Source: JAGPUQ01 sp963708735 | GTDB taxonomy: Bacteria > Pseudomonadota > Gammaproteobacteria > Pseudomonadales > Porticoccaceae | DNA length: 64,000 nucleotides | Reading direction: 5' to 3' | Assembly: GCA_963708735.1 (NCBI GenBank) | Contig: CAVPTW010000035.1 | Span: forward strand, 62,001-126,000 | Part shown: piece by piece, positions 26,578 through 35,348 of the stretch | How the letters are laid out: every line of letters begins with the position of its first letter | Position numbering within the stretch: position 1 is the stretch's first letter | Translations under genes and position numbers: made by a program | Notes under the pieces: model-generated | Database searches by the model: none | Seen by the model: only the letters and a program-made list of their open reading frames with translations | Told to the model about the DNA's origin: nothing

Positions 26578-27266
26578 TATCGGCCTCCTACTACATAGAA
26601 GACTTTGGTGCCCGCAGCGTCGTAAAGCTCTCTGTCAGTATCTGTAACGTAATAAACATTGGTCGTGCGGGCGATGTACCGCTGGTCGTCCGAGACGGAG
26701 ACATTCACAATAATTTCTGTCCTCGGTGTGCGGCCTGAAGCATCTTCGGACTTGAACCAGCGATAGATATCAGTTCCGATAGCCAACGCTGTCACGCCCA
26801 CTGCAGCTGTGGTGTTTGCGCCACTCTTGGTTTCCACTGCCCGCAAGGCCCAAGCGCCAGTCACCAACGCGGTGGGCACCCCGATCCACTTGTTCTGCGA
26901 ACGGTTTGGCGAAAACTCCACAACCTGGGTGTCGACTTCAACCTTTATGGCGGCGTCTGGAGTTTTGGCAACCGGGTGTCCGCTCTGAACTAAAGACGTA
27001 ATCAACTGGTCCTTCACCGCGCGATTAAAAGGCGATTCTTGGGCGGTCTGGACGTAGAGGCTACCCGTCAAGGGTGTGGGCAGTGAAGCGGACAATTCCT
27101 TCGCCATGTCGGCGGTAATCGCCTCCCAGTGCGAAGCAGCCTGAAGCTTCTCCTGCTTGGTAGTGGGAAAATTGGTCGCCAAAGGTGTTTCTGAATGCCG
27201 GGCCGCACAGCCCGAAATAATCAAGACACCCAGTATCGCGGCGCTTACGTTCTGCAAAGATTTCAT
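26577..27266 (-). CDS. Small lipoprotein of unknown function
   Basis: The 229-residue protein starts with a signal peptide and lipobox ISGC. I do not recognise the remainder. It contains a central glycine/alanine-rich, weakly hydrophobic stretch (ALVTGAWALRAV ... TTAAVGVTALAIGTDIY) and C-terminal strands with alternating polar residues (TEIIVNVSVSDDQRYIART). It is the first gene of a two-gene unit with the FlgO-domain lipoprotein, with AGGGAG before the ATG. The pairing suggests an outer-membrane complex. Composition is low in GC, as in its partner. Confidence 0.6.
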   Translation of the reverse strand: MKSLQNVSAAILGVLIISGCAARHSETPLATNFPTTKQEKLQAASHWEAITADMAKELSASLPTPLTGSLYVQTAQESPFNRAVKDQLITSLVQSGHPVAKTPDAAIKVEVDTQVVEFSPNRSQNKWIGVPTALVTGAWALRAVETKSGANTTAAVGVTALAIGTDIYRWFKSEDASGRTPRTEIIVNVSVSDDQRYIARTTNVYYVTDTDRELYDAAGTKVFYVVGGR

Positions 27267-27338
27267 GCTTTCTCCCTAAAGGCTTTAACGTAAACCGGGT
27301 AACGCGCGCCACGCTACTACGGGCACTTGTTCGCAAAT

Positions 27339-28660
27339 TCAGCCCAGCACATCGCGAATCGATTGTCGCAACCGTGCGACGAAGAGGTCAATTTCCGCTT
27401 CGCTGATGATGAGCGGCGGCGACATCACCAGGTTGTCGCCCACCGCGCGGCACAGCAGGCCGTTTTCCCAGCAGCGATTGTGCACCGGCACGCCGACCCC
27501 GCCCGGATATTTGACCGCATCGGGCGCCAGGGTGACGGCGCCCAGCAGGCCATAGTTGCGGATGTCGATCAGGTGCGGGATGTCGCGCAGGCTGTGCAGG
27601 GCGTCTTCCCAGTAGCGGCCGATGGGGCCGGAAGCGCGCGTCAGCAGTCCCTCGCGTTCGTAGATCTCGAAGGCAGCGAGGCCCGCCGCCGCCGCCGCCG
27701 GCGCGCCCGCGTAGGTATTGCCGTGGAAAATCTCGGGTACGCCCGCGGGTGCCGCGTCGAAAATGGCCTGCTGGATGTCCCGCTGCACGAACACGCCGCC
27801 CATGGGCACGGTGCCGCCGTTGATGGCCTTGGCGGTGGTCATGATGTCCGGCGTCACCCCGAACTCGATGGCGGCGAAGACCGACCCGGTGCGGCCAAAG
27901 CCGGTGACCACCTCGTCGAAGATCAGCAGGATGTCGTGGCGGGTGCAGATCTCGCGCAGGCGTTGCAGGTAGCCCAGGGGCGGCGGCACCATGCCGCCGG
28001 CGCCGACAATGGGCTCCACCACCACCGCGCAAATGTTCTCGGCGCCGCGCTGGGCGATGAGTTTTTCCAGGGCGTCGCGCCTTCTTCGCGCCACTGTTCC
28101 GGCAGCCCGCGACTGAAGGCGTTGGCGGGAATGTCGAGCAGGTCGGGCAGGAAGTCGACATTGTCGAGCACCGGAAAACCCTTGCGGTTGTTGGGAATCC
28201 CTTGCAGGGACGTGCCGCCGACATTGACGCCGTGGTAGCCGCGCTCGCGGGCGATGAAGCGCGTTTTGCCGGCCTTGCCCCGGGCGCGCTGCCAGACGTG
28301 GGCGATCTTCATCGCGGTCTCGACCGCTTCGGAACCCGAGTTGGTGAAGAACACCCGGTCGAGCCCCGGCGGCGCATGGTGCGCCAGCTTCTCGGCGAAG
28401 CGAAAAGTCACCGGCGCACCGAACTGGAACGGCGGCGCGAAATCCATTTCCAGCAACTGCCGGTGGACCGCATCCGCCACCTCGCGCCGGCTGTGGCCGA
28501 GATTGACGCACCAGAGCCCGGCGGTGATATCGAGCACCTCACGCCCGTCCGGCGTGTAGACGAAACAGCCCTCGGCGCGGGCGATCAGGCGAGGGTTCTG
28601 GCGGAAACCGCGCACGTTGGTAAAAGGCTGCCACCAGTGGTTGAGATTGAGGTCGGTCAT
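27339..28660 (-). pseudogene. Class III omega-aminotransferase (beta-alanine:pyruvate type), frameshifted
   Basis: Two frames together make a 440-residue PLP enzyme. The first covers MTDLNLNHWWQPFTNVRGF, VTDGREV-like DGREVLDI, FTNSGSEAVETAMKIA and RERGYHGVNVGG. The second covers VVVEPIVGAGGMV, LIFDEVVTGFGRTG, the catalytic-lysine segment TTAKAINGG and HGNTYAGAPAA. The switch falls at 28073-28080, where GGCGCGACGCC would need one extra G to read through. Total length with that base is 441 codons including the stop. Such enzymes transfer an amino group from beta-alanine or other omega-amino acids to pyruvate. Sequencing error or a recent mutation are both possible. It diverges from the ThDP-enzyme operon. 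Confidence 0.8.
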
Positions 28661-28732
28661 CGGCGGGCCCAGTTCCGGCGGTCAAGCGGGGGCGGGCAGT
28701 TTAAGTAAAAAAAGCCGTGCTTCCCAGTTCGG

Positions 28733-28749
28733 TTGCGATCCGCTCGCAA
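28733..28749. promoter_or_regulatory. Perfect dyad in divergent promoter region
   Basis: TTGCGA and TCGCAA are separated by five bases (TCCGC) in the 177-base gap between the aminotransferase and the ThDP-enzyme gene. The symmetry and position suggest an operator for a dimeric regulator. A ten-base palindrome ATCATATGAT lies further right at 28810-28819, near the start of the ThDP gene. Confidence 0.35.
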
Positions 28750-28837
28750 TTGGCCGGTGGACCTGCTATCGTGGGAAAGCATCACTGTCGGCATCAACTT
28801 ACCGGTGTAATCATATGATAGAGCTTGGATTTTTCCA

Positions 28838-30614
28838 ATGAGCTCACCGGTCGGCGGGCAGGCAATGGAGGGCCAGCTACTCGAATACGGGGATCTCATC
28901 ATCGCTTACCTGGAGCAGCTGGGCGTCGAGTATGTGTTCGGCATCCCGGGTGGCGCCATCGAGCCTTTCTACAATGCGCTGGCGCGCAGTGAGCGCCGCG
29001 GCGGCCCGCGGGCGATCGTCGCCCGCCACGAGACCGGGGCGGCCTTCATGGCCGACGGCTACGCGCGCAACACCGGCAAGCTGGGCGTGTGCTGCGCCAC
29101 CACCGGCCCCGGGGCGACCAATCTGATCACCGGGGTGGCTTCGGCCTACGAAAACCATATCCCCATGCTGGTGATCACCGCGCAGACGGCGTTGTCGACT
29201 TTTGGCAGGGGAGCCATGCAGGACTCGTCCTGCACCGGGGTCAACACAGTCGAGTTGTTTCATTACTGCACTCGGTACAGCACGCTTATTTCTCACGTCG
29301 AGCAGTTCGAGCACAAACTGATCACCGCGATCATGACCGCGTTTTCGTCGCCCATGGGGCCGGCTCACATCAGTGTACCGATGGACATCATGCGGAGCCC
29401 TTACCCTTATAGCGGACCCAGCTACTCTTTCCCCAAGCTGCTCGACAAACCGGCGCTGTGCGATGACGATGCCGTGGACAAACTTTACGAAGAGTTGATG
29501 GAAACCACGGCACCGGTGTTTCTGCTTGGCGACGAGGCGGGCGAAGCAATCGGCTCCATTCTGACGTTGGCGGTCAAACTGGGGGCCAAGGTAATCGTAA
29601 CACCGCACGGCAAGGGCCTGGTCAGCCCCTACCACCCCCTGTTCAGGGGCGTCATCAGTTTCGCGGGGCATCGCGAAGCCAACCAGCTTCTCGCCGACGA
29701 AGCGGTCGACCGAATTTTCATCATCGGCGCCAACATGGGCGAGTGGGCCAGCAATGGTTGGGATTCGCGGCTCTTCGGGCACCGGCTCATTCACATTGAG
29801 TCTACCGAGGCGAATCTTGCGCCGGACACCCATGGCGGCGCTGCATGTGCGTGGTCGTATCAAAACCATCTTCGAGCAGGTTCTCGACAGGTTCAATATC
29901 GAAGCTTCTGCCACAAACGTTCGTAATCAAGAGGCACCCGTTTCATGGGAAAGGGGGCGTCGATTCTTCGCGTTGGACGATGAGGAGGGGTACGATTCCG
30001 ACGATACACCGATCAAGCCGCAACGGCTGATGCGGGACTTGCCCTCCCTCTTCCCGTCGAACACGCATTACCTCGCTGATTCCGGAAACAGTTTTTCGTG
30101 GGCGATACATTATTTGCATCCCTATGATCGCCGCATGTCCGGGCAGCGGGATGGCCGCCGAGGGTTGTTTCAGGTCGCAATGGAATTCGCGTCCATGGGT
30201 TGGGCCATCGGTTCCGCCGTCGGGGTTGCCCTGGCTTGCCCGGGAGACCCGGTTGTCTGTCTGGTCGGCGATGGAAGCATGTTGATGGCCGGGCAGGAAA
30301 TCACGGTTGCCATTCAGGAAGAATTACCCGTCATCTTCGTCGTGTTGAACGACAGTGCATATGGAATGGTCAGGCATGGACAGAAGCTTACTGGTGGCGA
30401 GAGCATAGGTTATAAGCTCCCCAGAGTTGATTTCGCGGCTTTTGGAGAATCCATGGGCGTTCCCGGCTACTTGATCCAATCGCCAGCAGATCTGTGTGGG
30501 TTGGACGCTTCGAGGCTATGTAGTCGAAAAGGCCCCACGCTGCTGGACGTGCGCATTGATGGGGACCAGACGCCTCCCATAGGCCTTCGTACTCGGATGC
30601 TCAAATATGGCTAG
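28838..30614 (+). pseudogene. ThDP-dependent enzyme (acetolactate-synthase-like), frameshifted
   Basis: The two frames give a 591-residue member of the acetolactate synthase/2-hydroxyacyl-CoA lyase superfamily. The first part has VEYVFGIPGGAIEPFY and the catalytic glutamate in RHETGAAFMADGYAR, then GPGATNLITGVASAY. The last part has the cofactor motif VGDGSMLMAGQE with the matching asparagine in VVLNDSAYGM. The break is at 29829-29831, where CCC should probably be CC; that joins EANLAPDT to MAALHVRGRIK. The enzyme differs from IlvB/IlvI and has no regulatory-subunit gene, so it may make or cleave another 2-oxo or 2-hydroxyacyl compound. The start may instead be the ATG at 28865. It heads the operon with the citryl-CoA-lyase-like genes. 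Confidence 0.75.
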
Positions 30615-30623
30615 TGAAATCGA

Positions 30624-31445
30624 ATGAGCCAACCGCCGCGCGAACAAATCGTCACCAAAATCTGGCGCGAGGAGCCGGAACCGGACAACCCCTTTGCCGC
30701 CCGCGCCTGTTACTGCTCCGGATTCGATGTCTACGGCGACCTGCTGGGCAAGATCTCCTGGATTCAATACCTCTGGCTGTTGATTCGGCTGGAACCGCCC
30801 ACCGCGGCGCAGGCACAACTGCTCGAAGCCCTGGCCGTGGGTCTGGCCAATCCCGGCCCCCGGGAGCCCAGCGTGCACGCCGCCATGTGCGCCGGTGTTG
30901 GCGGCTCCACGCGCGCGTCCGCGCTCATGGCGGCGCTTGCCGTAGGTGCCGGAAACCTGGGCGGGGCACGCGATGTCTTTGCCGCGATGGGGAACTGGGC
31001 CGCTTGCGGCACCGATCTCGAGGCCTGGCGCGAGCGCATCCGCAAGCCGCCGGTCGAGGAGCGCGACGATGTCTGGCCGTCCTTCGAACACACCCCCGGG
31101 TTCGATCCCAATGGCGCCGGCTGCCCCACGCCGGTGCGGCAATTGTTGAACCACCTCAGGGCGCTGGATGCCGGCCCGGTGCTCCCCTGGCTCCAGCAGA
31201 ATCGTGAAGTACTGCAACAGGAGGCCGATGCGCCCCTGGCATTCTCCGGCGTCGCCGCCGCGGCCCTCCATGCCCTGGGCTTCACTCCGGAGCAGGGCGA
31301 GATGCTGTTTCTGCTGCTGCGCCTGCCCGGGGCGGCTGCCCATGCCCTGGAGCAGGAAATGAACTGGGCGAAGTTCCCCTTTTTCGGCAACGGCCTGAAG
31401 CTCACGGATGATCCCGGTCCGGCCTCACCGAGTCCCGAATCATGA
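30624..31445 (+). CDS. Citrate-synthase/citryl-CoA-lyase-like protein A
   Basis: This 273-residue protein belongs to the small citrate-synthase-like group often labelled citryl-CoA lyase. Visible segments are KIWREEPEPDNPFAARACY, DVYGDLLGKISWIQYLWLL, and HAAMCAGVGGSTRASALMA with the histidine in the position of the first catalytic histidine of citrate synthase. The glycine-rich AVGAGNLGGARDVF follows. It starts ten bases after the ThDP gene stops and its stop overlaps the ATG of protein B, so A and B are likely two subunits of one enzyme. The reaction is unknown; C-C bond cleavage or formation with a CoA thioester is the family theme. Confidence 0.7.
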   Translation: MSQPPREQIVTKIWREEPEPDNPFAARACYCSGFDVYGDLLGKISWIQYLWLLIRLEPPTAAQAQLLEALAVGLANPGPREPSVHAAMCAGVGGSTRASALMAALAVGAGNLGGARDVFAAMGNWAACGTDLEAWRERIRKPPVEERDDVWPSFEHTPGFDPNGAGCPTPVRQLLNHLRALDAGPVLPWLQQNREVLQQEADAPLAFSGVAAAALHALGFTPEQGEMLFLLLRLPGAAAHALEQEMNWAKFPFFGNGLKLTDDPGPASPSPES

Positions 31446-32263
31446 ATGAAGGTAAAGGCCCGGATCTGCTCGCTCGCAGCGAGGACAACTGGGTGACCGC
31501 CATGGGCGCCTGGTTTCCGGAGGGTCGCGTGGTGCTGCGAGGCAAGGATGTGCTCAATGATCTCGGCCATCGGCGCTGGATGGAGTATTTCGTCTACGCG
31601 ATCACCGGCCGCGAGTCGCCGTCACTGGCTCGGCTGATCGAGGGTATCTGGGCGCTGAGTTCCAGCTACCCGGATCCGCGACTCTGGAACAACCGGGTGG
31701 CGGCCCTGGCCGGTACCGTGCGGTCCACCTGCGCATTGGCGGCGGCGGCCGCCAACGCGGTGTCCGAAGCCACTCTTTACGGTTTGAGAACCTCGCGAGG
31801 CGCGCTGGATTTTCTGTATCGGGCCGATCGAAAACTGTGTGAAGGACAGACGCTTGATTTCGTAATTCGTGATGAGCTCAAGCGCTATCGGGTGGTCTAC
31901 GGTTACGGCCGGCCTTTGGTGGAAATCGATGAACGAATCGGGCCTCTGTTGGAATTTGCTGAAACCCTCGGTCTCCACGACGGGCGTTTCATACGCCTGG
32001 CATTGGCAATAGACGATTATTTCAAACACTCGAAGTACAGATATCGAATCAACGTCTCCGCGCTCGCCGCAGCTTTCGGTGCCGATCAGGGTTTGACGCC
32101 GGATGAATTCTATCGGCTTGCCACGCTGTCTTTTTCGGGGGGGATTTTCCCCTGCTACGTAGACGCAAAAAACAAACCCGAAGGCAGCTTTTTCCCCATG
32201 AGGGCTACAAGCATCAATTACCTGGGCGCGCCCCAACGGCGCTGGGGGATGCATGAAACTTAA
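31442..32263 (+). CDS. Citrate-synthase/citryl-CoA-lyase-like protein B
   Basis: Also 273 residues and of the same superfamily, but clearly different from protein A. It has EDNWVTAMGAWFPEGRVVLRGKDV, LNDLGHRRWMEYFVYAITGRE, and a C-terminal region HSKYRYRINVSALAAAFGADQ and GIFPCYVDAKNKPEGSFFP. Its second half is lower in GC than its first. Start and stop both overlap neighbours: ATGA with protein A, and eleven bases with the TonB receptor gene. This shows that the metabolic genes and the receptor are one transcriptional unit. The function is unproven. A and B probably form a heteromer. Confidence 0.7.
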   Translation: MNEGKGPDLLARSEDNWVTAMGAWFPEGRVVLRGKDVLNDLGHRRWMEYFVYAITGRESPSLARLIEGIWALSSSYPDPRLWNNRVAALAGTVRSTCALAAAAANAVSEATLYGLRTSRGALDFLYRADRKLCEGQTLDFVIRDELKRYRVVYGYGRPLVEIDERIGPLLEFAETLGLHDGRFIRLALAIDDYFKHSKYRYRINVSALAAAFGADQGLTPDEFYRLATLSFSGGIFPCYVDAKNKPEGSFFPMRATSINYLGAPQRRWGMHET

Positions 32264-34400
32264 CCACAGGTCGCGCTGGCTGGTACTGCTGGCAGCGGTG
32301 CCCTTGACGGCCCTCTCCCAGCCTTCGCCGGAGGAGGAGTTGGCCGAACTCTATGGCGGCGAGGAGTTCGTGCGCATCGCCACCGGCGTCGCCCAGCCCG
32401 TATCCAAGGCGCCGGCGGTGGCCTCCATCATTACCGCCGACGAAATCCGCGCCATGGGTGCCACCGATATCGACGAAATACTGGAGACCGTGCCCGGCCT
32501 CCATGTGGCGCGAAACGCTATCGGTCATAACCCGATCTATGTGTTTCGAGGAATTTACAGTGATTTCAACCCGCAAGTGCTGTTACTGATCAATGGGATT
32601 CCTCTAACTAATCTCTATACAGGTGACAGAAACCAAGTCTGGGGCGGAATGCCGGTGGAGGCCATCTCGCGCATCGAGGTGGTGCGTGGCCCCGGCTCGG
32701 CGGTCTATGGCGCCGATGCCTTTGCCGGGGTGATCAATATCATCACCAAGACGCCGGCCGAGATGGACGGGCTCTCGATGGGCGCCCGGGCCGGCAGCTT
32801 CGATACGCAATCGGGCTGGCTGCAATATGGCGGTGACCTGGGTGGTCTGCGGGTCGGCGCTGTAGTAGAGGCCAGACAATTCGACGGCCAACGCCAGCAT
32901 ATCGCGGCCGATGCCCAGAGCTTTTTGGATGCGGTTTCCGGCACCAGCGCGTCCTTGGCGCCCGGGCCGGTGGAACTGGGCGGCAAGGCGTTGGACAGCA
33001 GATTGGAGCTGGGCTATGGCAATTTCACCCTGCGCACAGGTGCTCAGTTACGGCGTGACGGCGGCTTGGGTGTTGGGGTCGCTCAGGCCTTAGACTCTTC
33101 CGCCCAAGCCGGCAGTGACCGTCTCAACGCCGATCTGACCTACGACAACCCTACGCTGACCGACAGTCTCGGCCTGAAGATCCAGGGCAGCACATTGTTC
33201 ACCAGCCAGGAGGTGGAGCACGATTTCCAACTGTTCCCCCCGGGCTCGCGAGGCCCTTTTTTCACACCCCTGGGGGCGCCGGTCTTTCCGCCCTTCCCGG
33301 ACGGGGTCATCGGCAATCCGGAAGTCTGGGAGCGCCATTACCGGCTCAATGCCACCACGCTGTACCAGGGGATTCCGGATCACAAGATTTCCCTGGGTAC
33401 CGGCTATCACTATGGTGAGGTCTACAAGACCGAGGAAACCAAGAACTTCGGTATCGATCCGGCCACCGGCCTGTTCATCCTGCCGGGCTCGCCGCTGGTG
33501 GATGTCTCCGATACCCCGCTGGTGTTTTTGCCGGAAGGCCGGCGCGAGAACACCCATGTCTTCCTCCAGGATATCTGGCATTTCGCCCGGGACTGGGAGC
33601 TGACTGCCGGGGTTCGCTACGATCACTTTTCCGATTTCGGTGATACCACCAATCCCCGCCTGGCCCTGGTGTGGTCCGCGCGCCGCAACCTGACGCTCAA
33701 GGCCTTGTACGGCGAGGCCTTTCGGGCGCCGTCGTTTTCCGAGACCCGGGTGCAGTCGAACCCGGCATTTCTGGGCAATCCGGCGCTGAAGCCGGAACAG
33801 CTCAAGAGTTACGAGTTCGCCGTCAACTATCAGCCGACCTTCGGTCTGACCCTGGATTTCAATGTCTTCCATTATCAATGGAATGATGTCATCCAGTTCG
33901 TTGCGGATCCGGGCGCCGGCACCCGCACCGCCCAGAACGCGGGCGAGCAGACCGGCAACGGCGCCGAGTTCGCGCTGTCCTGGAACGCCACCGAGGCCCT
34001 GACCCTGACCGGCAATCTGGCGGTGCAGAAGTCCCAGGACCAGTTGACCGGCGAGGATGCCGGCAATGCGCCCGAGCACCAGAGTTATATGCGGGCCGAC
34101 TGGAACTTCCTGCCCGGCTGGAGCCTGGATCTGCAGGCCAACCAGGTGGCGTCGCGCAAGCGCGTGTTCGGCGACCCGCGCAGTGATATCGGAGACTATG
34201 TGATCACCGACCTGACCCTGCGCAAGCGCCAATGGGTGCCCGGGGTAGAGGTGGCCGTGCTGGTCAAGAACCTGTTCAACGAAAATGCGCGCGAGCCCAG
34301 TCTCAACGGGAGTCCGCTGCCCCTGATCCCCGGGGATCTGCCCTTGGCGGGCAGGGCCGCCTTCCTGGAAGTGCGCTATACCCCCACCACCACCCCTTAG
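32253..34400 (+). CDS. TonB-dependent outer-membrane receptor
   Basis: This 715-residue receptor has a signal peptide (residues 1-22, ending LSQP), a plug domain (SIITADEIRAMGATDIDEIL, ISRIEVVRGPGSAVYGADAFAGVINIITK) and a 22-strand type barrel ending in FLEVRYTP. It should bind a scarce ligand such as a siderophore, cobalamin or another organic molecule and import it with TonB energy. Its start overlaps the upstream citrate-synthase-like gene by eleven bases. A binding-protein gene and a giant signalling kinase follow. The same gene order occurs on the other strand at 2641-8368. A short low-GC patch lies in the plug at about 32510-32645. Confidence 0.9.
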   Translation: MKLNHRSRWLVLLAAVPLTALSQPSPEEELAELYGGEEFVRIATGVAQPVSKAPAVASIITADEIRAMGATDIDEILETVPGLHVARNAIGHNPIYVFRGIYSDFNPQVLLLINGIPLTNLYTGDRNQVWGGMPVEAISRIEVVRGPGSAVYGADAFAGVINIITKTPAEMDGLSMGARAGSFDTQSGWLQYGGDLGGLRVGAVVEARQFDGQRQHIAADAQSFLDAVSGTSASLAPGPVELGGKALDSRLELGYGNFTLRTGAQLRRDGGLGVGVAQALDSSAQAGSDRLNADLTYDNPTLTDSLGLKIQGSTLFTSQEVEHDFQLFPPGSRGPFFTPLGAPVFPPFPDGVIGNPEVWERHYRLNATTLYQGIPDHKISLGTGYHYGEVYKTEETKNFGIDPATGLFILPGSPLVDVSDTPLVFLPEGRRENTHVFLQDIWHFARDWELTAGVRYDHFSDFGDTTNPRLALVWSARRNLTLKALYGEAFRAPSFSETRVQSNPAFLGNPALKPEQLKSYEFAVNYQPTFGLTLDFNVFHYQWNDVIQFVADPGAGTRTAQNAGEQTGNGAEFALSWNATEALTLTGNLAVQKSQDQLTGEDAGNAPEHQSYMRADWNFLPGWSLDLQANQVASRKRVFGDPRSDIGDYVITDLTLRKRQWVPGVEVAVLVKNLFNENAREPSLNGSPLPLIPGDLPLAGRAAFLEVRYTPTTTP

Positions 34401-34437
34401 CGCGGCATCAACCAGTAGGGAAACCGGTACCACCGAC

Positions 34438-35334
34438 ATGAAGTATCCGACGCGCCTTGTCCTGCTATCGATCGCGCTGCTTGCCGCAGGCCAGGCGCTG
34501 GCCCAGCACGTAGTGATTCTGTATCCCATGGTGAGCGAGCCCTATGCGCGCATCTACCGCGACACCCTCGCCGGCATCGAACAGACCTACAAGGGCGACA
34601 GCCGGAGCCTGTCGGTACAACCCGGACAGGACCTCGCCCCGGGATTGCTCGCGGACAACGCCGGCGTCGCGGTCGCGTTGGGTGACAGCGCGGCGCGCGC
34701 CCTGAGCAAACTGCGACCCTTGGTTCCGGTGATCACCACCGCGACCGAGGATATCCCCTTCCCGAGGCGTCATCGGCTGGCTTACTATCCGGACCCACCC
34801 ATGCTGCTCGAGCAATTGCGCCGCTTTCAGCCCGGAGTCGAGCGGGTGAAACTGGTCGCGGCGCCGGAGATCGGTGACTATGTGGCTCTCGTGCGGAAAG
34901 AACTGACGGCCGCCGGGGTGGGGCTGGACGTGTGCGACGCCGACGATCTCAAGGCGGCCGCCGACTGTTATCGGCAGCTGCTGAGCCAGGCGTCCTCCAC
35001 GGACGCGATCTGGCTGCTGCAGGGCGGCAAGTTGCTGGAACCGGCCCTGCTGTCGTACATCCTCGATGCTGCCTGGCGGCGGCAGCTCCTGGTCTTCTCC
35101 TCGAACCCCTCCCACGCCGGCCGCGGCGTCCTGTTCGCGCTCTACCCGGATGACGAAGCGGCCGGGCGCCAGATCGGCACCCTGATCAACGAGTGCTTGC
35201 GCCGCTGCAACGGCGAGCCCTCCCGGGTCAGCTACCTGCGCGAGATGAAGCTAGTGCTGAACGAGCGCACCGGCCGTCACCTGGGCCTTACCATCAGCCC
35301 CGACGCGCGCAAGAATGCCGATCTGATTCTCTGA
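34438..35334 (+). CDS. Periplasmic ABC-type substrate-binding protein without a transporter
   Basis: The 298-residue protein has a clean signal peptide (LLSIALLAAGQALAQ) and a two-lobed substrate-binding fold like that of the protein at 5292: HVVILYPMVSEPYARIYRDT, GVAVALGDSAARAL, VPVITTATEDIPFP and LLVFSSNPSHAGRGVLFALY. No permease or ATPase is present. It stands 37 bases after the receptor gene and 14 bases before the kinase gene. I infer that it carries the ligand or its occupancy signal to the periplasmic domain of the kinase, as YfiR does for YfiN, although it is not related to YfiR. Confidence 0.78.
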   Translation: MKYPTRLVLLSIALLAAGQALAQHVVILYPMVSEPYARIYRDTLAGIEQTYKGDSRSLSVQPGQDLAPGLLADNAGVAVALGDSAARALSKLRPLVPVITTATEDIPFPRRHRLAYYPDPPMLLEQLRRFQPGVERVKLVAAPEIGDYVALVRKELTAAGVGLDVCDADDLKAAADCYRQLLSQASSTDAIWLLQGGKLLEPALLSYILDAAWRRQLLVFSSNPSHAGRGVLFALYPDDEAAGRQIGTLINECLRRCNGEPSRVSYLREMKLVLNERTGRHLGLTISPDARKNADLIL

Positions 35335-35348
35335 GGATACGCGGTTCA

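Noticed and set aside
35193..35348. A longer start for the kinase-GGDEF-EAL protein
   Set aside because: The added residues overlap the end of the binding-protein gene in another frame and look unnatural; the ATG before the membrane helix fits better.
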